From positions 177,612-241,611 of the forward strand of contig NW_002476477.1 in the NCBI RefSeq assembly GCF_000189635.1: a stretch of DNA of 64,000 bases, written 5' to 3'. Of this stretch, positions 26,956-40,440 are shown piece by piece (position 1 is the first letter of the stretch; each line of letters opens with the position of its first letter). The notes under the pieces were generated by a model. It had not been told where the DNA came from, ran no database searches, and worked only from the letters and a program-made list of their open reading frames with translations. The stretch is from Tetrahymena thermophila SB210. Taxonomy: Eukaryota > Ciliophora > Oligohymenophorea > Hymenostomatida > Tetrahymenidae. Made by a program: the position numbers and the translations under genes.

Positions 26956-27480
26956 GTAAAATTATAACAATAAATTATTTGAACTTCTTTTTTTTAATGA
27001 TTATTTTGATTAATTTTATAAAAACTATTTTAAATAAGATTAGAAATAATTTTTAGTAAAATATTATAGAAATTGCTAATGAGGAGTTAAATTTTATTTA
27101 AAAAGGAATTAATTGTTAAAAATTTAAATGGATATATTGATTGAATGTAATATTTTATATATACTTATGTTTGTATGAATGTGAAGCTATCTCTTCTACT
27201 TCAAAATTTTGATAATTCTTTCATTCATTTTTACTTGTTAAATTTTTGTTGTTAGATATGAAAAGATTAAAAAAATGAATGAAATAATAAATAGTTAGTA
27301 AAGATACTCAAAAATAATAAATTGTTAAATAAAAATTTTCAATAGTGATTTATTTGAAATAAAGAGCTGATTCAGTCAATCAATTAATCAATAAATAAAT
27401 CAATATCTGGATAAAGAAATATTTTGAATTTAAAACGAAATAAAATAACTAATTATACAACAATAAATTAAATTATTATT

Positions 27481-30453
27481 ATGACTGAATTAGGTTAATT
27501 TAAAACAGGTCCTGATGGCAGACCTAGATTTTTAGATTCTAATGACAATTCATACGAGCAGGTAAATAAAATATATTTACAAAATTATGTGGCTCTGCAA
27601 AGTAGGACTAAAAGCTAACTAGCTAGCTAGATTATATATTAAATAGAATTCTTGAAAAGTGATTAAGACATATTGCAAATAATGAAACAAATTATATCTA
27701 AATTAAGCAAAAACATGATATTATTATTCATTTTTTAAGGATTAATAAAGATTTTCTATGAATGTCAATAATAAAATATGTTTTTATTTTAAAATTAGCT
27801 AAAACTTGAAAATAGCTTTAAAAAATCTAAATTAATTCATTTTTTGATATGAAATAGAATGATATTACTGGGAATAGAAGCTATCGTGAAGAAAATAACT
27901 ATAACCATCAATAGGCTAATTAGGGAATAAGACCCGAAGATTTAGAATTAATGGAAATGGAATAATCATAAGACGAAATTAGCGTGTAAGAATCACATAA
28001 AAAAGGTCTTATGAATTCGTACGCAATAGGTTTTGAGAGAAAACTTATTTAGTTGCAAAATTAACAATTGAAAACAAGCAAAATTAATTCTAACTATAAC
28101 ATTTTCGACAATGCAAATGGATAATAGTAAATGGACCAAATGCAAGATTAAATATAGCAGACATAGAATTTAAATCTTCAATCAAATATTAATAATCGTG
28201 CAGATTTCATCAAAATTTCAACTCTCGATGAAAAGGCAAAAATCTACTCTCCCAACAAAGGACTTGCTCATTATGAGAAGAAAGGTCCCGAAGTTTAATT
28301 CAGACTAGACGAAGGTCGTCCTGTTAAATTTTTCTAGTCAAATTAATACTTAGAATATGAAATATCAGACGAAGCTATTGAAGTAAATTAAAAATCCATT
28401 CAAATCATATTTATTATATAATAATTGTCAATATCCAAAAAGGTTATTTCAAACTGCTCGGGTCATGTTACTTTTGTCTCTATTACCGGATTGAAAAAAA
28501 CTGGAAAGACATTTTTGATGAACTAAATAATAGAAGCTTCAAATAATCCTAATTATCAAAAAGTATAAACAAACCTTTGTTGATTTATTTATTGATTTAT
28601 TTTTCCATTTTAATCAAATTTTGAATAATTTAGCTTAGACAAGAAGAAGGAGTTATTATATGGTCATAGCCCCTTTATAATACTTTAAACAGTTCATGGA
28701 TATTTTTCATAGGTATTTATTTATTTATTTTATATAATTGTATTAATTTAAAATTAAAATAAAAGATACATGTTTAGACCTTGAAAGACGTGACTAGCTC
28801 GAGCTATATTATATTACTATGCTCATTTCAAGTGCTTCTATTAATAATACAGTTGGATAATTGAAAGAAGAGTCACTGCTCTGCTTCAATCCTCTTCTCA
28901 AAATAAGAGATATTATTAAAATGGAAAATGAACATGAAGTTTCAACTGCAATCAACTTTTTCCCATCAATGATTCTTACTCTTAGAGATTTTTCGTTTAA
29001 TTAATTAAAATAATAATCATCTTAACTAAAATATTTTGATGACTTTTTATTTGATGAAATCACTTATTTAAAGGCAACAAAGGAATAAAAAAAAGTAATT
29101 AATTTTATATGAAAGAATTTTTTTATTTAAGTTATTTTTTAATATGATCTTAAATATAAAAAAAGACTAGACAAAGAATTTTAAAATACTTCAAATCAAG
29201 AAAATTGATAGCTGTAAATTATCCTGTTGATGATTAATAAATGATAAGCTAACTTGAAAATTTGGAACAAGAACAGCTTAATGAAGAGTTTGTTAGAGAT
29301 TTATATTTCTTAAGAAAGACACTCCTTAGTAGTACTAATGTCAAAGAATATAATGGTGTCTTTTTTAATGCTACTATGTTTTTGTCATTCATAAACAGCT
29401 TCTTGGAAGATATTAAAGACAAGAAAAAACTTGATATTCAAAAGGCTTTTAGTGTCTTACTTGACAACGAATTTATTCATGAATATAATTAATGTGTTGA
29501 GTTGTACTTCTAAATTCTAGGAGAATAATTTTAAGACATTGAATTTAAATCTATCGAAGAACTTTAGCGTTCTTTACTTATAGCTAGAGAAAATGCAACT
29601 GAAAGGTAATAAATAAATAAATTATATTTTAAAGAATTATATTCTAAATTAATCTAAAAAACATACATAGATTCTACAACTTAAGAGCCCATGATTCACC
29701 TGAAGCAGAGGAGAAGTTTGATAAACATTATAGATAATTACTTGAAGTTATATAGGAGAAAGAAAGAAAACTTATACAAGTTAATAGCGATGTTTCTGGA
29801 GAAATGATGGATTAAACTGTCTAAGAATTTAATCAAAAAATAATGTAAAACCCTAAATCTAATTAGAAATTCAGCACTAATGATGTTAAGGAAATAGAAA
29901 AAAAATTCACAGAACAATTATAATTTTTCAATACAAAATTGCTTGGTTAAGGTGAATAATACAAGTTAGTAGGAAAAATAGCAGGTATAATACAAAATGC
30001 TTTAATTGACTCTGTCAACAAAGAAATTTAGGAATTAGAAATAATGCACAAAAATGATATTGATAAAGAAAATAAAGAAATACAAAGAATCAAAGATTTA
30101 ATTTCGAAAGGAGAAAAAGAAACTAATGAGCATATTTAGAATATTAATAAAATAAGCACAGATATAAATGAAATAACCAACAACATTAAAAAAATACAAT
30201 CCCAAAAGATTCCAGCAGTAAATAAATAATATTTATTTTTTTTGTTTTTAAATTTTAATTAATTTTATTATAAATATAGCTTGAAAAGGAAATACAAACA
30301 ATAGTTAAATAAAAAGAAGCACTCAAAATTGAATGTGATGCTAATAAAAAAAAGGCTTCTACCAAGTGTGGCTGCTTAAAAAACGATTTAACAAAATACG
30401 AAATCAAACCTCCTAACACCTTACCTTCATAAGGTTAATAATAACCCCGTTGA
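27481..30453 (+). CDS. Guanylate-binding-protein-like large GTPase
   Basis: Starts at MTELGQFKTGPDGRP; first intron 27562-27857. A ~230-residue Gln/Asn-rich N-terminal extension precedes a GBP/atlastin-type G domain. The P-loop GLKKTGKT lies at 28488-28511 (family pattern GxxxxGKS/T), and TLRD (28978-28989) is the hallmark T(V/L)RD G4 motif of the GBP group. FPSMILTLRDFSF and YFKSRKLIAVNYP match the flanking family segments. The G3 site, usually DTEG, reads DTCL across the splice at 28712/28766. A long helical, coiled-coil C-terminal region follows, ending with a Cys/Lys-rich piece (STKCGCLKND) and QGQQQPR before TGA 30451. No CaaX box. GBPs are membrane-remodelling or defence GTPases elsewhere; the role here is unknown. 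Confidence 0.85.
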
Positions 30454-31319
30454 TATCTTAATAAATAAATAATTATAGATATTTTTCTAAGATAAATTAA
30501 TAAATAAATAAATTTATTTATTTTCCATGTTTATTTACTCAAATATATTTATTCTTTCTTTCTTATTATGTGTCTCAAATTTTAGATCAAATTCATAAAA
30601 AAAAATTGCATTCTTATTAAGGTCTATTTGTTCAAAATTTTATTTTTAATTTTAAAAGTTAATTTTATGCAACAATTATAAATAAATAGTTTTTTAAAAA
30701 CCTAATCCTCAATAATTAATTATGGGGTTTAGTTAATAATTTATTAATAAAATTATAAGTATAATTTAAATAAAAAATTGTAATCATCAGTTTGATGATA
30801 AACATCAATAAATAATTTGAATTGTACCAAAAAAACTGACCCAATCGAGAAAAAAATATTTAATTTTACTAATACAAATATTGGTATTGGTGAAACTCTA
30901 AAATTTACAAATTATTTAATGTTTTATCCTATTACCATATCACTAAAAACATTAGATATAAGTAAAGTAGTAACCTTTTACTTACTAAACTGGACTATAA
31001 ATTTACCATATAGTTTACTTTAAAAATAAAGTAATAAAATTCAAATTTAGGAGTTAAATAAATAAATATCTATCATTCAATAAATGAATAAAGGAAAAAA
31101 CATTAATAAAAACCCTTGATTAATTTTGAATAAATAATTTTTAAATATCCATCAAATAAAAATTTAAATATTAGTTTGAATAAATTTAAAAACAAATAAA
31201 TTTTTTTGTATTTAAAAAAGAATAGTTAAGAGTATTAAAAGTATTCTTTTTTTTCTAATAATTTATATTTTGAATACAATAAAATTTTTGGATTTACTGC
31301 TATCTATCTGCATAAACAA
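30454..31319. other. AT-rich intergenic region
   Basis: 3' flank of the GTPase gene and 5' flank of the kinase-like gene. An open frame from about 30817 lacks an ATG and any protein signature. A small inverted repeat (ATCATCAGTTTGATGAT) lies near 30783. Nothing else supported. Confidence 0.5.
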
Positions 31320-34300
31320 TGGTAACTAAAAGAGATAAAGATTATATCTCTACTGAAAAAAAGATACAATGTAAAAAATTTTTAAATTTATAATGAATTA
31401 AATTTGTTTTGATGAAAAAATATTTTTAATTAATAAGTAGGAAATTAATTATCAAAATTTATAATTTAATAAATATCGAACAAAAGTTCAAGGCTTTTAA
31501 TAAAAATAAGAAAGTAATCTTAAAGAAGGATATATGTATAAAATATAATAAAGTCTAGTATAAAACTAATACACAAATGAAGTTAAAACTGAAAGAAGTT
31601 TTCCTAAACCAATAGAAATGTTCAATTAATAAAGAATATATTAAAGTAATAGTTTTGGATAATTATTTTTTAGTAATCAATTAAAAAAAAATAATGACTA
31701 ATCTGATAGGATTAAATCTAGTAATAATACCTAGTAAGAGATTGATTTGTAACATGAAGCACAGAATATTGATCGCAACCATGTAATAGATGATATTGAG
31801 AGTCATTCATAAAGTAAATGGATTAGCTAAAGAAATATAAACCATTCTATCGGCTAATTTAAGTCTGAAAATTATATAAGCTATTAGATTTAGCATCTCT
31901 AAAGTTAGATAATAAAACCTAACAAGGAAATGTAACAGAGAGTTAAAATATTTTATAAATCTTGTGAATTAAACAGATAATTTTGGGAGATATTTGGAAT
32001 TTAGAATAATAAGTAGAAAAGATAAAATAATTAACAAATTAGTAGAGAATTAGTATAAACATAAAATTATGAAAAATAAAGGACTATTCTAAAAGAAGTT
32101 AATGAAAAAAATAGGACTGTTCTAGAAGTTTATGAAAATAAAGACAAAGTCTTAGTAAAAACTAGAATTTATAAAGAATGTGACATATTTATAACCAAAA
32201 AGATTCTTTATTCAGACCTAAAAAAAAAAGACTCCTTTGAAATAAGGTTTAATAAGGAAATAAAAATATTAGAGTAATTAAATAATAACAATAGCGAAAT
32301 CACAGTTGAATATAAAGGTTCAACAAAACCTAAAGAATAATTAAATTATAACAATAGCGAAATCACAACAGATGAATCTAAATGTCCAAATCCTAAACTT
32401 AATGAATCAAAAGATACTTAACCTCTCACATATGAGATAAATATGGTTTCAGGGATGAAGAATTTGTATAACATAAAATAATAATATGAAATAAGCAAAA
32501 AATATGATGATTATGTCATTTTGCTGGAATATGCTTTCTTTTAATTACTGTCTAAATTGAATGAAATGCATTTCTAGGAATAAATAGCTCACTCAGATAT
32601 AAAGCCCTAAAATATTATTTTAGGATACGATTATAATTTTTACTTTATTGATTTCGGAGGTTCGATTAATTTGAAAGACTAAAATGAAATCCAACAATAT
32701 TTAAGTACTTATACTAAAATTTATAACTATGATTACTTCCTTAAAATGCAAAAATATGATGATTGGACAATTTAAAGAATTATTGATTGTGAGACTATAC
32801 AACTATTATTAACATTCTTTAATATGATTGATATAAAAGACAAAGGATATAATATGCTAAGAATTAATGGAGATACAGAAAAATTTAAGTAAATTTTAGA
32901 GCCTGAATTTGAGGAATTCGCAGATATGCTAATAAAATATTTTAATTATATTGTTAAAAAATAAAATAATAAAAATACTCAAATTCCCTAAAATTAATAT
33001 CACTTAATATCTAACTTGGAGGGAAGATTTGAGAAAATAATGAATAATTAAAGAGATATTCTCTATAATGAACAAACTAATATTTATGAGCTCAAATTTA
33101 TCAATAAGTTTAGCATTTAAATAATAGAATATATTTTAGAAACTACCCCTAACTGTTCTTTTGATATGACAAACGATACATTAGTAGATTTATAATTTAA
33201 CGATGACTAAGATTATAGTAAAAGAAAGTATTTGGATTTGTTTCCAAAATTTTGTAGCTTTTTCAAATTGAAACAGTAGAATATTTTATATTTAGCTTTA
33301 ACAAACCGTAAATTCTATTAAAAGGCTTAATTTTTAAGCAATATAATTGATTGTTTGTCTTAAAAAGAGAAGGCGGTGATGGAATATGATAGAGAATTAA
33401 TGTTTTAAGTTATCAACCTAAATAAGTGTCAAGCAATTCACATTTGCTTTAATTAATCTGAAATTTGGTTTGAAAATAAATAAAAAAATAAATAAATGAT
33501 ATTTAAAATCTAGAATATTTCTTCATAAAAATCCAATAGTATATTTTAAATTTAATTAGAATTCCAAGATAAACAAGGAATTCAAAGTATTCTCGAGAAT
33601 ATATAAAATCAAGTTTATCAACAGTAATTTTTAACTAAGATTATAATATCAATTGACCAAAAATTAGTAAATTGTTTCTTAAATGAGTTTGATAAATTAA
33701 ATTCATCTTGTGAAAATTCTAACACTTAGCTATATATTTAAATAAAGGCAGATAATGAATAATATTTTTCTTCTTCTTACTTTTAATTTCTATCTTCAGA
33801 ATGCCAGCTTAAGTTCATTTTAAATCTTTAATCAATTTCTGATTTGAAATTTTAAGAGATAGACACTATTATAAATAAAGATATTTCAAATTCGATATTA
33901 TTTTTGACTCTTTATAAAATCAATGAAAATTAAAAATATACAAACTAAAAATACAGTGAAATTTGTAATGCAAAAAATTCAATAATTTTAAAAAATAATC
34001 ACTTAACAACTCATAAATTAAACTAAAAATTAATAGACCTTATCTTCGAAATACAAACATAATCAGAAAGCGACAAATTGCAATCATAATAAGAAAGCTA
34101 CAAATTGCAATCATAATCAGAAAGCGACAAATTGAAAAAATAACCAGAAAGAGACGAATAGCAAACATAATCAAAAGAAAGTGAAAATGCAAATAAATAA
34201 AAAAAAGAAGAAATTATTTAAGGCTATTGCTCCACTTCATAAAAAACATAAAATATGCTTTAAAAAACTTTTGAATTTGAATAAAACCTGCTTTTGTATA

Positions 34301-35616
34301 AAATTTCTTTTGTAGATCATAGAGAGAATCTTGAAATTGAATACAATGATAAGTTATTTTAGAAAGTTTGTATTTACAATTAAAATGAAAAATATGTAAT
34401 TAAAGATTTTAACACAACTATATATTTCAAAATTGAAGAATCTTAAGCAAAGTAATTAGAAGGATTTGAAAAAGATTAGTTAGATAATTTAATTTAATCA
34501 TAAAAAAGTGAATTAAGTTGCTTAAATTTTAAACTAACTTGTAATTAAAAATTTAACTTTTTAAATTATAACTTAATAACAAAGGAATAATTTTAATTGA
34601 TCGTTAAGTAAGTCCAATTTAAGAAAAATGGCATCTTGAGATTTAAGTTTTACAAAAATAAATTCAAGTTTGAAGATTTTTTTGAGATGTTGACTGAAGT
34701 GATGAAACTTAATAAGTTTTAACTACTTTCGTTTTAGCTGTTGTTAGCTGAAATATCTTTTGATAACATTTCTTAGATAGAAAAAATTTTTGAGCTTCTT
34801 TAAGATAAAGGAATCAACTATACTGTAAATTTGTAAAGCTGTCACATAAAAACAATAGCTGACATCTAGAAAATTGAGTTTTGTTTTAATTATTAGAGTT
34901 TTCTGTTTGATTTAAAATAAGAAAAAATAAAAATAATTCCAAACATTACTTACAGTTAACCAAAATTAGATCTTTGCATTTAAAAATTAGGAGAACAATT
35001 AAAAATTTAAAACTCCAATCTGAAATTCTATCAAGTTGAAGTAGAAAAAAAGCAATATCAAGTAAGCTAAAATTTAGAATAAACAATAAATTATACTCCA
35101 AAAATAAATAAATAGCAAAATGACATAGTCCTCAAATTAATTTTATCAATTTTTTTGATTTCTTAATATATTTCTTCTATTTTTATTGATAATTAAAGCA
35201 ATCGTTATTCTCAGTTGTGGTTTCTTGCTAATTTTACTGATTTTGCTGTCTTTATTCTGTATCTATTTCCAATATTATTTTTTAAGCAAAACTTTGATGA
35301 AATCTCATAAAATAATTTATTTAATTTATTATTTTCTAGCTCATAACAAAAAATGTTTTTGATAATTTCGCTTGAAGTTTTACTTTTGCTTACATTTAAA
35401 TATTACAAGCATGATTTTTGCTAAACCATATATCTAGCTCTTAACTCTATAATAAAGATAGCTACATTTAAATTCTGCCAACCTTTAATATTTTCAATAA
35501 AGATGTCTTAAATAAATTCATTGATATAGATTATAAAAAATAGAGACAAATTTTATTTATGCATCTATATTCTCTCAAAATTAGTATTACTGATGATCAT
35601 AACTAAAGGTACATGA
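31320..35616 (+). CDS. Large protein-kinase-like protein with C-terminal membrane helices
   Basis: A single long frame is open from about 31441 to TGA 35614-35616 (1,360 codons from the first internal ATG at 31534). A likely small first exon starts at ATG 31320 and joins through a GT at 31373; this start is uncertain. Kinase features: FITKKI (beta-3-like Lys), FNKEIKILEQL (alpha-C Glu), AHSDIKPQNIIL (HxDxKPxN, 32590-32613) and FIDFGGS (DFG, 32650-32658). The Gly-rich loop and the APE/DxWxxG part of the C lobe are not recognisable. A ~700-residue divergent region follows, then a 9-residue repeat (34059-34175), then about four hydrophobic helices from ~35120 to the end. N-terminal region is Asn/Ser/Gln-rich. 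Probably a membrane-bound kinase or pseudokinase; activity is uncertain. Confidence 0.75.
34059..34175 (+). repeat. 27-bp (9-codon) coding repeat
   Basis: Four to five tandem copies of a 9-residue unit of the form QSESDKLQS (variants QQESYKLQS, QSESDKLKK, QPERDEQQT) inside the kinase-like protein. Highly charged, probably an extended linker. Nucleotide identity between the first three copies is high, so expansion is recent. Confidence 0.8.
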
Positions 35617-35999
35617 AATAATTAAAATAAATAGAAATTAAACTATATATGAAGTATAATAAATATCTTTCAACAATCTTTTAGTTATCATATTAATTTA
35701 AAAATATAATTGCTTGTTTTCCTGTATAGTTAGTTATATTGCCCATAAATATTAATTATTTGTTGTAAAAATTAGAGACAAAATTTATCTATTCATCTAT
35801 CTATATTCTCTCAAAATTAGTATTACTGACAATCATAACTAAAGTTACATGAAATAATTAAAATAAATAGAAATTAAATTATTAATAAATCATAATCATT
35901 ATCTTACTAAAATCTTCTAGTTATAAAATTAATTTAAAAATTTAATTACTTATTTTCCTAAATAGTTAAATTACTCATAAATATTAATTATTTGCGATT
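35535..35999. repeat. ~230-bp tandem duplication over the 3' end of the kinase-like gene
   Basis: Copy 1 (about 35535-35765) contains the last ~26 codons and stop of the kinase-like gene plus ~150 bp of flank. Copy 2 (about 35766-35999) repeats this, including AGAGACAAA, TATATTCTCTCAAAATTAG, ATAACTAAAG.TACATGAAAT and TAAATATTAATTATTTG. Copy 2 has small insertions and substitutions and lies wholly after the stop. Confidence 0.85.
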
Positions 36000-37180
36000 T
36001 TAGTTTGAATATTAATTTAAAAGTAGTTGCTTAAATAGTTTTCTTGCTTTATAATTTTTAGTTCTTTGTGAGCATATTATATATATAAATTTTTTGATTA
36101 GCAACCTTTTAAGAAACCTTTTTTTATTTAAGAAAATTTATTTTTTTAATTATAAAAAAGAAAAATAACTCTAAAATTAATTTTAAATTATTATTAGTTT
36201 GATTTTTTCTATTAAATAAAAGAAATAATAATGTATTAATATCATTCATGAATAATTCTAAGAAGCCTAGCTTTCATTTAAATATTTATTTTAAACAGCT
36301 AAATGAAAGAATAAACAAAATAATAATTATTCTTGCTTTGTTAAAAATTTTTGGTATCTTTTTTATTAATATAAAATCACAATCAAATTAATATTTAAAT
36401 TAATTTACCTAGATTATTAAGATTTAAGATTATTTCATTAAAAAATATGTTAATTTAGAGTATTTTTTTAATTATATATTGTTTTTATTATCCAATAATT
36501 AAAAATACAATTAATTAATTCTTTTGAATCGGAGTATTTATTTTAAAATATTTAAAATTTTTGGTAACAAACAAATTGAAAAGTTAAAAAAAGGGAAAAA
36601 TTATTGAATTAAGTGTTTGCAACTATGTTTATATGTATTTGTATGTATATATATATGTATATATGTATAATAATAATAAGAAGAAGAAATAAAACAAATC
36701 AGCCTTTTTGCATACTCATCCGAATCTGATAGATGACTAAATAGATATTATGAAACTTATAACAAATGTTTCATATATAAAAGGTTAAGTTAATATCTAT
36801 CTATCTGGTCATTTAATTACTTAAATAAGAATGTTTGTGTTTACAATTAGTTTAGCTAATTAACTTATTTATATATTTATTTATCTATCTATCTATATCT
36901 GAAAGATCTGAAAGAATAGTGGATTGTTGGTTAGTTGGTGGTTGGATTTTTATGAAAAGGAAGGATATAAGTAAAATGAAATTGAATTAAATTGATTGAT
37001 TGATTATATATTGAGCAATTAATTATCCATGATTATTTAATACCAATATGAATTTTATAATATACTTTATTTATTGATGGATTTTACTAAAATTTGCTTA
37101 TAATTTCTAGCTTCATGCACTAACGGAATGATCTTTTAAATATATATTTTGTTTAAATTTCTTCTAAGTCATCTGCTTAC
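36000..37180. other. Convergent AT-rich spacer with microsatellites
   Basis: Lies between the 3' ends of two convergent genes. Holds TATG/TATA tracts near 36640-36670, AATAAT and AAGAAG tracts (36668-36690), and TATC tetranucleotide repeats near 36800 and 36880-36895. No gene seen. Confidence 0.55.
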
Positions 37181-40100
37181 TCATTGATGTAATAAATGTT
37201 GCTATTATGGTGGGATTTGCTGCTATTGAGATTATTTATTTATTGATGAATTTTCTTTAGTTGAATATTCGGGTCTTTTCTCATTAACAAGATCAGCTTT
37301 TTTGGCATTATTAAACGAGCTAATTGCTATTATTATATTTTATTAATTTATATTTCAATTTGCATTATTTAATTAATTTTTATATAATTACCATCATTCA
37401 TGGCATTTGTATCCAAAAGAAGTCCTCTAGGAATCTTATTATCAGGGCACTGACCTTTAAGCTTTACTATAGTTTCTGACTCTTATCTAATTTTTATTTT
37501 TAAAAGAATTTATTAAAGTTGAATTATTCTTTGTTTGCTTATTTGTTTGTTACCTTAATATTTTTTACATTTTCATCATCTTAGAAACGAACTTAATTTT
37601 GCTTCTTAGTACATCTTTTTTTATATTAATTTAAAGCTTTTTTCAATAAAAAAATAATAAATAAAAATTACTAGCAGCTCCTTCTTTTTTAGTTTTTTCT
37701 TTAGTTTCTTTTTATTTATTTGACAAAGTTTAAATTTATTTAATTTCAGAGGGATCTAACTCACCATCTGAGTTTTCGTCTTCTTCTTCTTGTCTAAGTA
37801 TTACATATAGCATTTCAGAGATTTTTTCTGAAACAAAAGGAATACTCCATGTGAAAATATCCATGAAATGTGGTAATAAATAAGGGTGTTGAGTATAGTT
37901 AAATTGTTAGATATTTAAAGTATTGTTTTCAAATTTAATAACGGCACCTTTATTATTATACACATCACAGTAATTAGGAGCACTAAATATAGTTATAACA
38001 ACTGGGAAATCACTTCCTCCATTCCAACGATGCATTTTATATCCATCTAGTTAGGCTTCATGTGCACGAATAATTGAAATCAAGTTGTTGCTTTCTAAAA
38101 AGCGTCTTACTGCGTCATTACCGTAGAAATAACTGCAACCACGGACATCATTCTATCTGTATACATGTTCACAAATACCATCTTCGTTATCAACTGGATC
38201 ACTCCACAACATATCGCAGAAAAGACCTTATCTTGGAGGTTCTTTAAATCTATCAAGCTTTTTGATATCTTCAATCTAATCATTTTATATAATATATTTA
38301 TTTTAATATGGCATATTTGCTATCTTTCTTGCTTTTTTTCTTTATATTTTGGCTAATATTAAGATATAAATTTTTTTATTTCTTTTCAGGTATTAATTAT
38401 TCCTATTTTATTTTTGTTTGGAATAGCTTTATGTGTATATGTGCTGTTTAAATTTATTTTTGCTTTTTATTTTCTAGCTATTTAGGTAGATTTAATGTTA
38501 ATTTATGGTGCAAAAAATTTGAGAGAAAATATAAAGAAAATTTTTAATGTGAACAAATTTTATTCTTACTGTTTTTAAATCAGGAGAGATACCACCGTGA
38601 AGTGCTAAGAACTTTCCATTTACAATACAAGATAAAGGCATTAGATCGAAAGAATCCATGAATATATCATATATTTCCTAATCAAATTTGTTCTTACCTT
38701 TTAAAAATAATTAAATAATAATTAAAATTTAAGAATTTTAGCAAGTTGTTTTTGTTTTTTACATTCGTCTCTAAAATTAAAAAATGAAGTCATTTATCTG
38801 CATTCGTGATTTCCTCTCAAAAAATAAACAGTTTCAGGATAATTAATCTAATTTATTTATTAATTAAATAATTTAAATAATAGTTTAATATCAAATACTA
38901 AGCTAAATCGAAATCTTTTTTTCATTTTCAATATTGAAATTTTGTTTCAATTTGAAGATTTTATTTAAAGAACAAACGTGAATATTTAAACTAAATTTTC
39001 TTATTCAAAAATTCATGCCTAGTACATAAATAAATATATAAATCTTTTTATTGTTGTTTTTTGTTAGCTTATCAAGTTATGTGATTGATTGTTCAGTTTG
39101 CAAATAAATAATCATTTGTTTGTTTATTACCTTAATTGCATAAAGAAGTATAAGAACTTCAATAGAAAATGATCCTCTATCAACAAAATCACCTAAAAAC
39201 AAGTATTTAGTATTATCAGGATTGCCACCGACTTCTAAAATTTTTAGCAAATCGTAAAACTATCTAAATTTTATTACAATAAATAAATTTTTTAAAAAAA
39301 TCTCTCTTTTTAAATCTCTTTCTCTAAAGATCCTTCATAAAGCTAATGTTTTTAACAATATTTAAGATGTTTTTGAACTACATTTCATAGTCTTTTACTA
39401 CTTTTACTTGCTTTTCTGATTAAAACTTAATTGTTTACAGCTTTAAATTCTTGCATAAAACTTTAAATTGAATTATTTTAAATTTGAATAAATTTGTTAA
39501 TTTATGTCAAAGGGCAAGCTAAATGAGCTGCTCGTGTTTATAACTACTGCTTTATTGTTTGGTTTTAGAGGAGAGATAAATATTTTGCTTTTTGAAGAAG
39601 AGGATTTAAAAGATTACCCATGAATATCACCTACTACAGTTAAAGGGTCTTATAAATTGAGTAGATTATTTTCGTTTCCTAAAAATTTTATGAATAAATT
39701 GTTAAGAGAATTATCTAAGTGGCTAATGAAAAAAAAGTACTCATGATTTTATTGCAGTCTGCTACTAATCTGACTAGATCTTCCTTCTCTATTCTTCCTT
39801 CCTTTGAAAGATGATCTTTAATTATTTTCCAATCTGGCTTATCTAATAAAAAGAATAAAAAAATTAGGTCTAATCTATAAAAATGTGCATAAAGCTAAAT
39901 GATTTGCTCTTGCAACTCATAATTTCCTTTATTATGGTTTGTTTAGCATCAACTGCATTTCAAATAAATTTTTAATCTGCTTGTATTTTATCCCTCTTTA
40001 TCTGGACAAAGACTTTTAAAAAATAGTTTAGTTTCAAACCTAAACAATTAAACAAACAAACTATCTTTCTATCCTGCTTAGTCAAAAACCTTTTTAAAAT

Positions 40101-40440
40101 AATTAATCCTTGACAGCTCCATTAACTTAACTTAAAATAAATAGATTTATATTAGACCATATTTTGGATATCAAATTTCGTGCCATCAGCATTAAATTCT
40201 ATCGATTTAGAAATAATGCTGGAATTATTCTCTGCTTTTTTATTTTTGAAATGCAGCTAACAAACAATAAAAAAGAAATAAACAAATAAGAGTTGAAGGA
40301 GTAGTTTTAATGAATTCTAATATATTACTACTGTTCTTGTTAGGCCATATTAAACTTCTTGATAGAGGACGGTGAGGAGGAGGTCTGACACTCTTTATGT
40401 GTCTGTCATTCATAGGGTCACTTAAAGGATCCATTCTCAC
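37181..40440 (-). CDS. Calcineurin A catalytic subunit (Ca2+/calmodulin-dependent Ser/Thr phosphatase)
   Basis: PPP-family phosphatase in about a dozen exons. The N terminus [16 protein letters not shown] matches calcineurin A. Metal and phosphate motifs are intact: TVVGDIHG (near 39620), GDFVDRG (39173-39193), LRGNHECR (near 38805), and ALHGGISP (near 38600). [12 protein letters not shown] and [16 protein letters not shown] follow. The calcineurin-specific B-subunit-binding helix is clear ([19 protein letters not shown]), after an acidic linker comes a basic stretch ([16 protein letters not shown]) in the place of the calmodulin-binding site, then [12 protein letters not shown], matching the REESExVLxLKG start of the autoinhibitory region. 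The tail is Gln-rich and ends HLLHQ at TGA (37183-37181). Dephosphorylates targets on Ca2+ rise. B subunit is not in this window. Identification is secure; exon borders are approximate. Confidence 0.93.

Noticed and set aside
29262..29492. Independent small gene
   Set aside because: Internal to an exon of the GBP-like gene and in the same frame.
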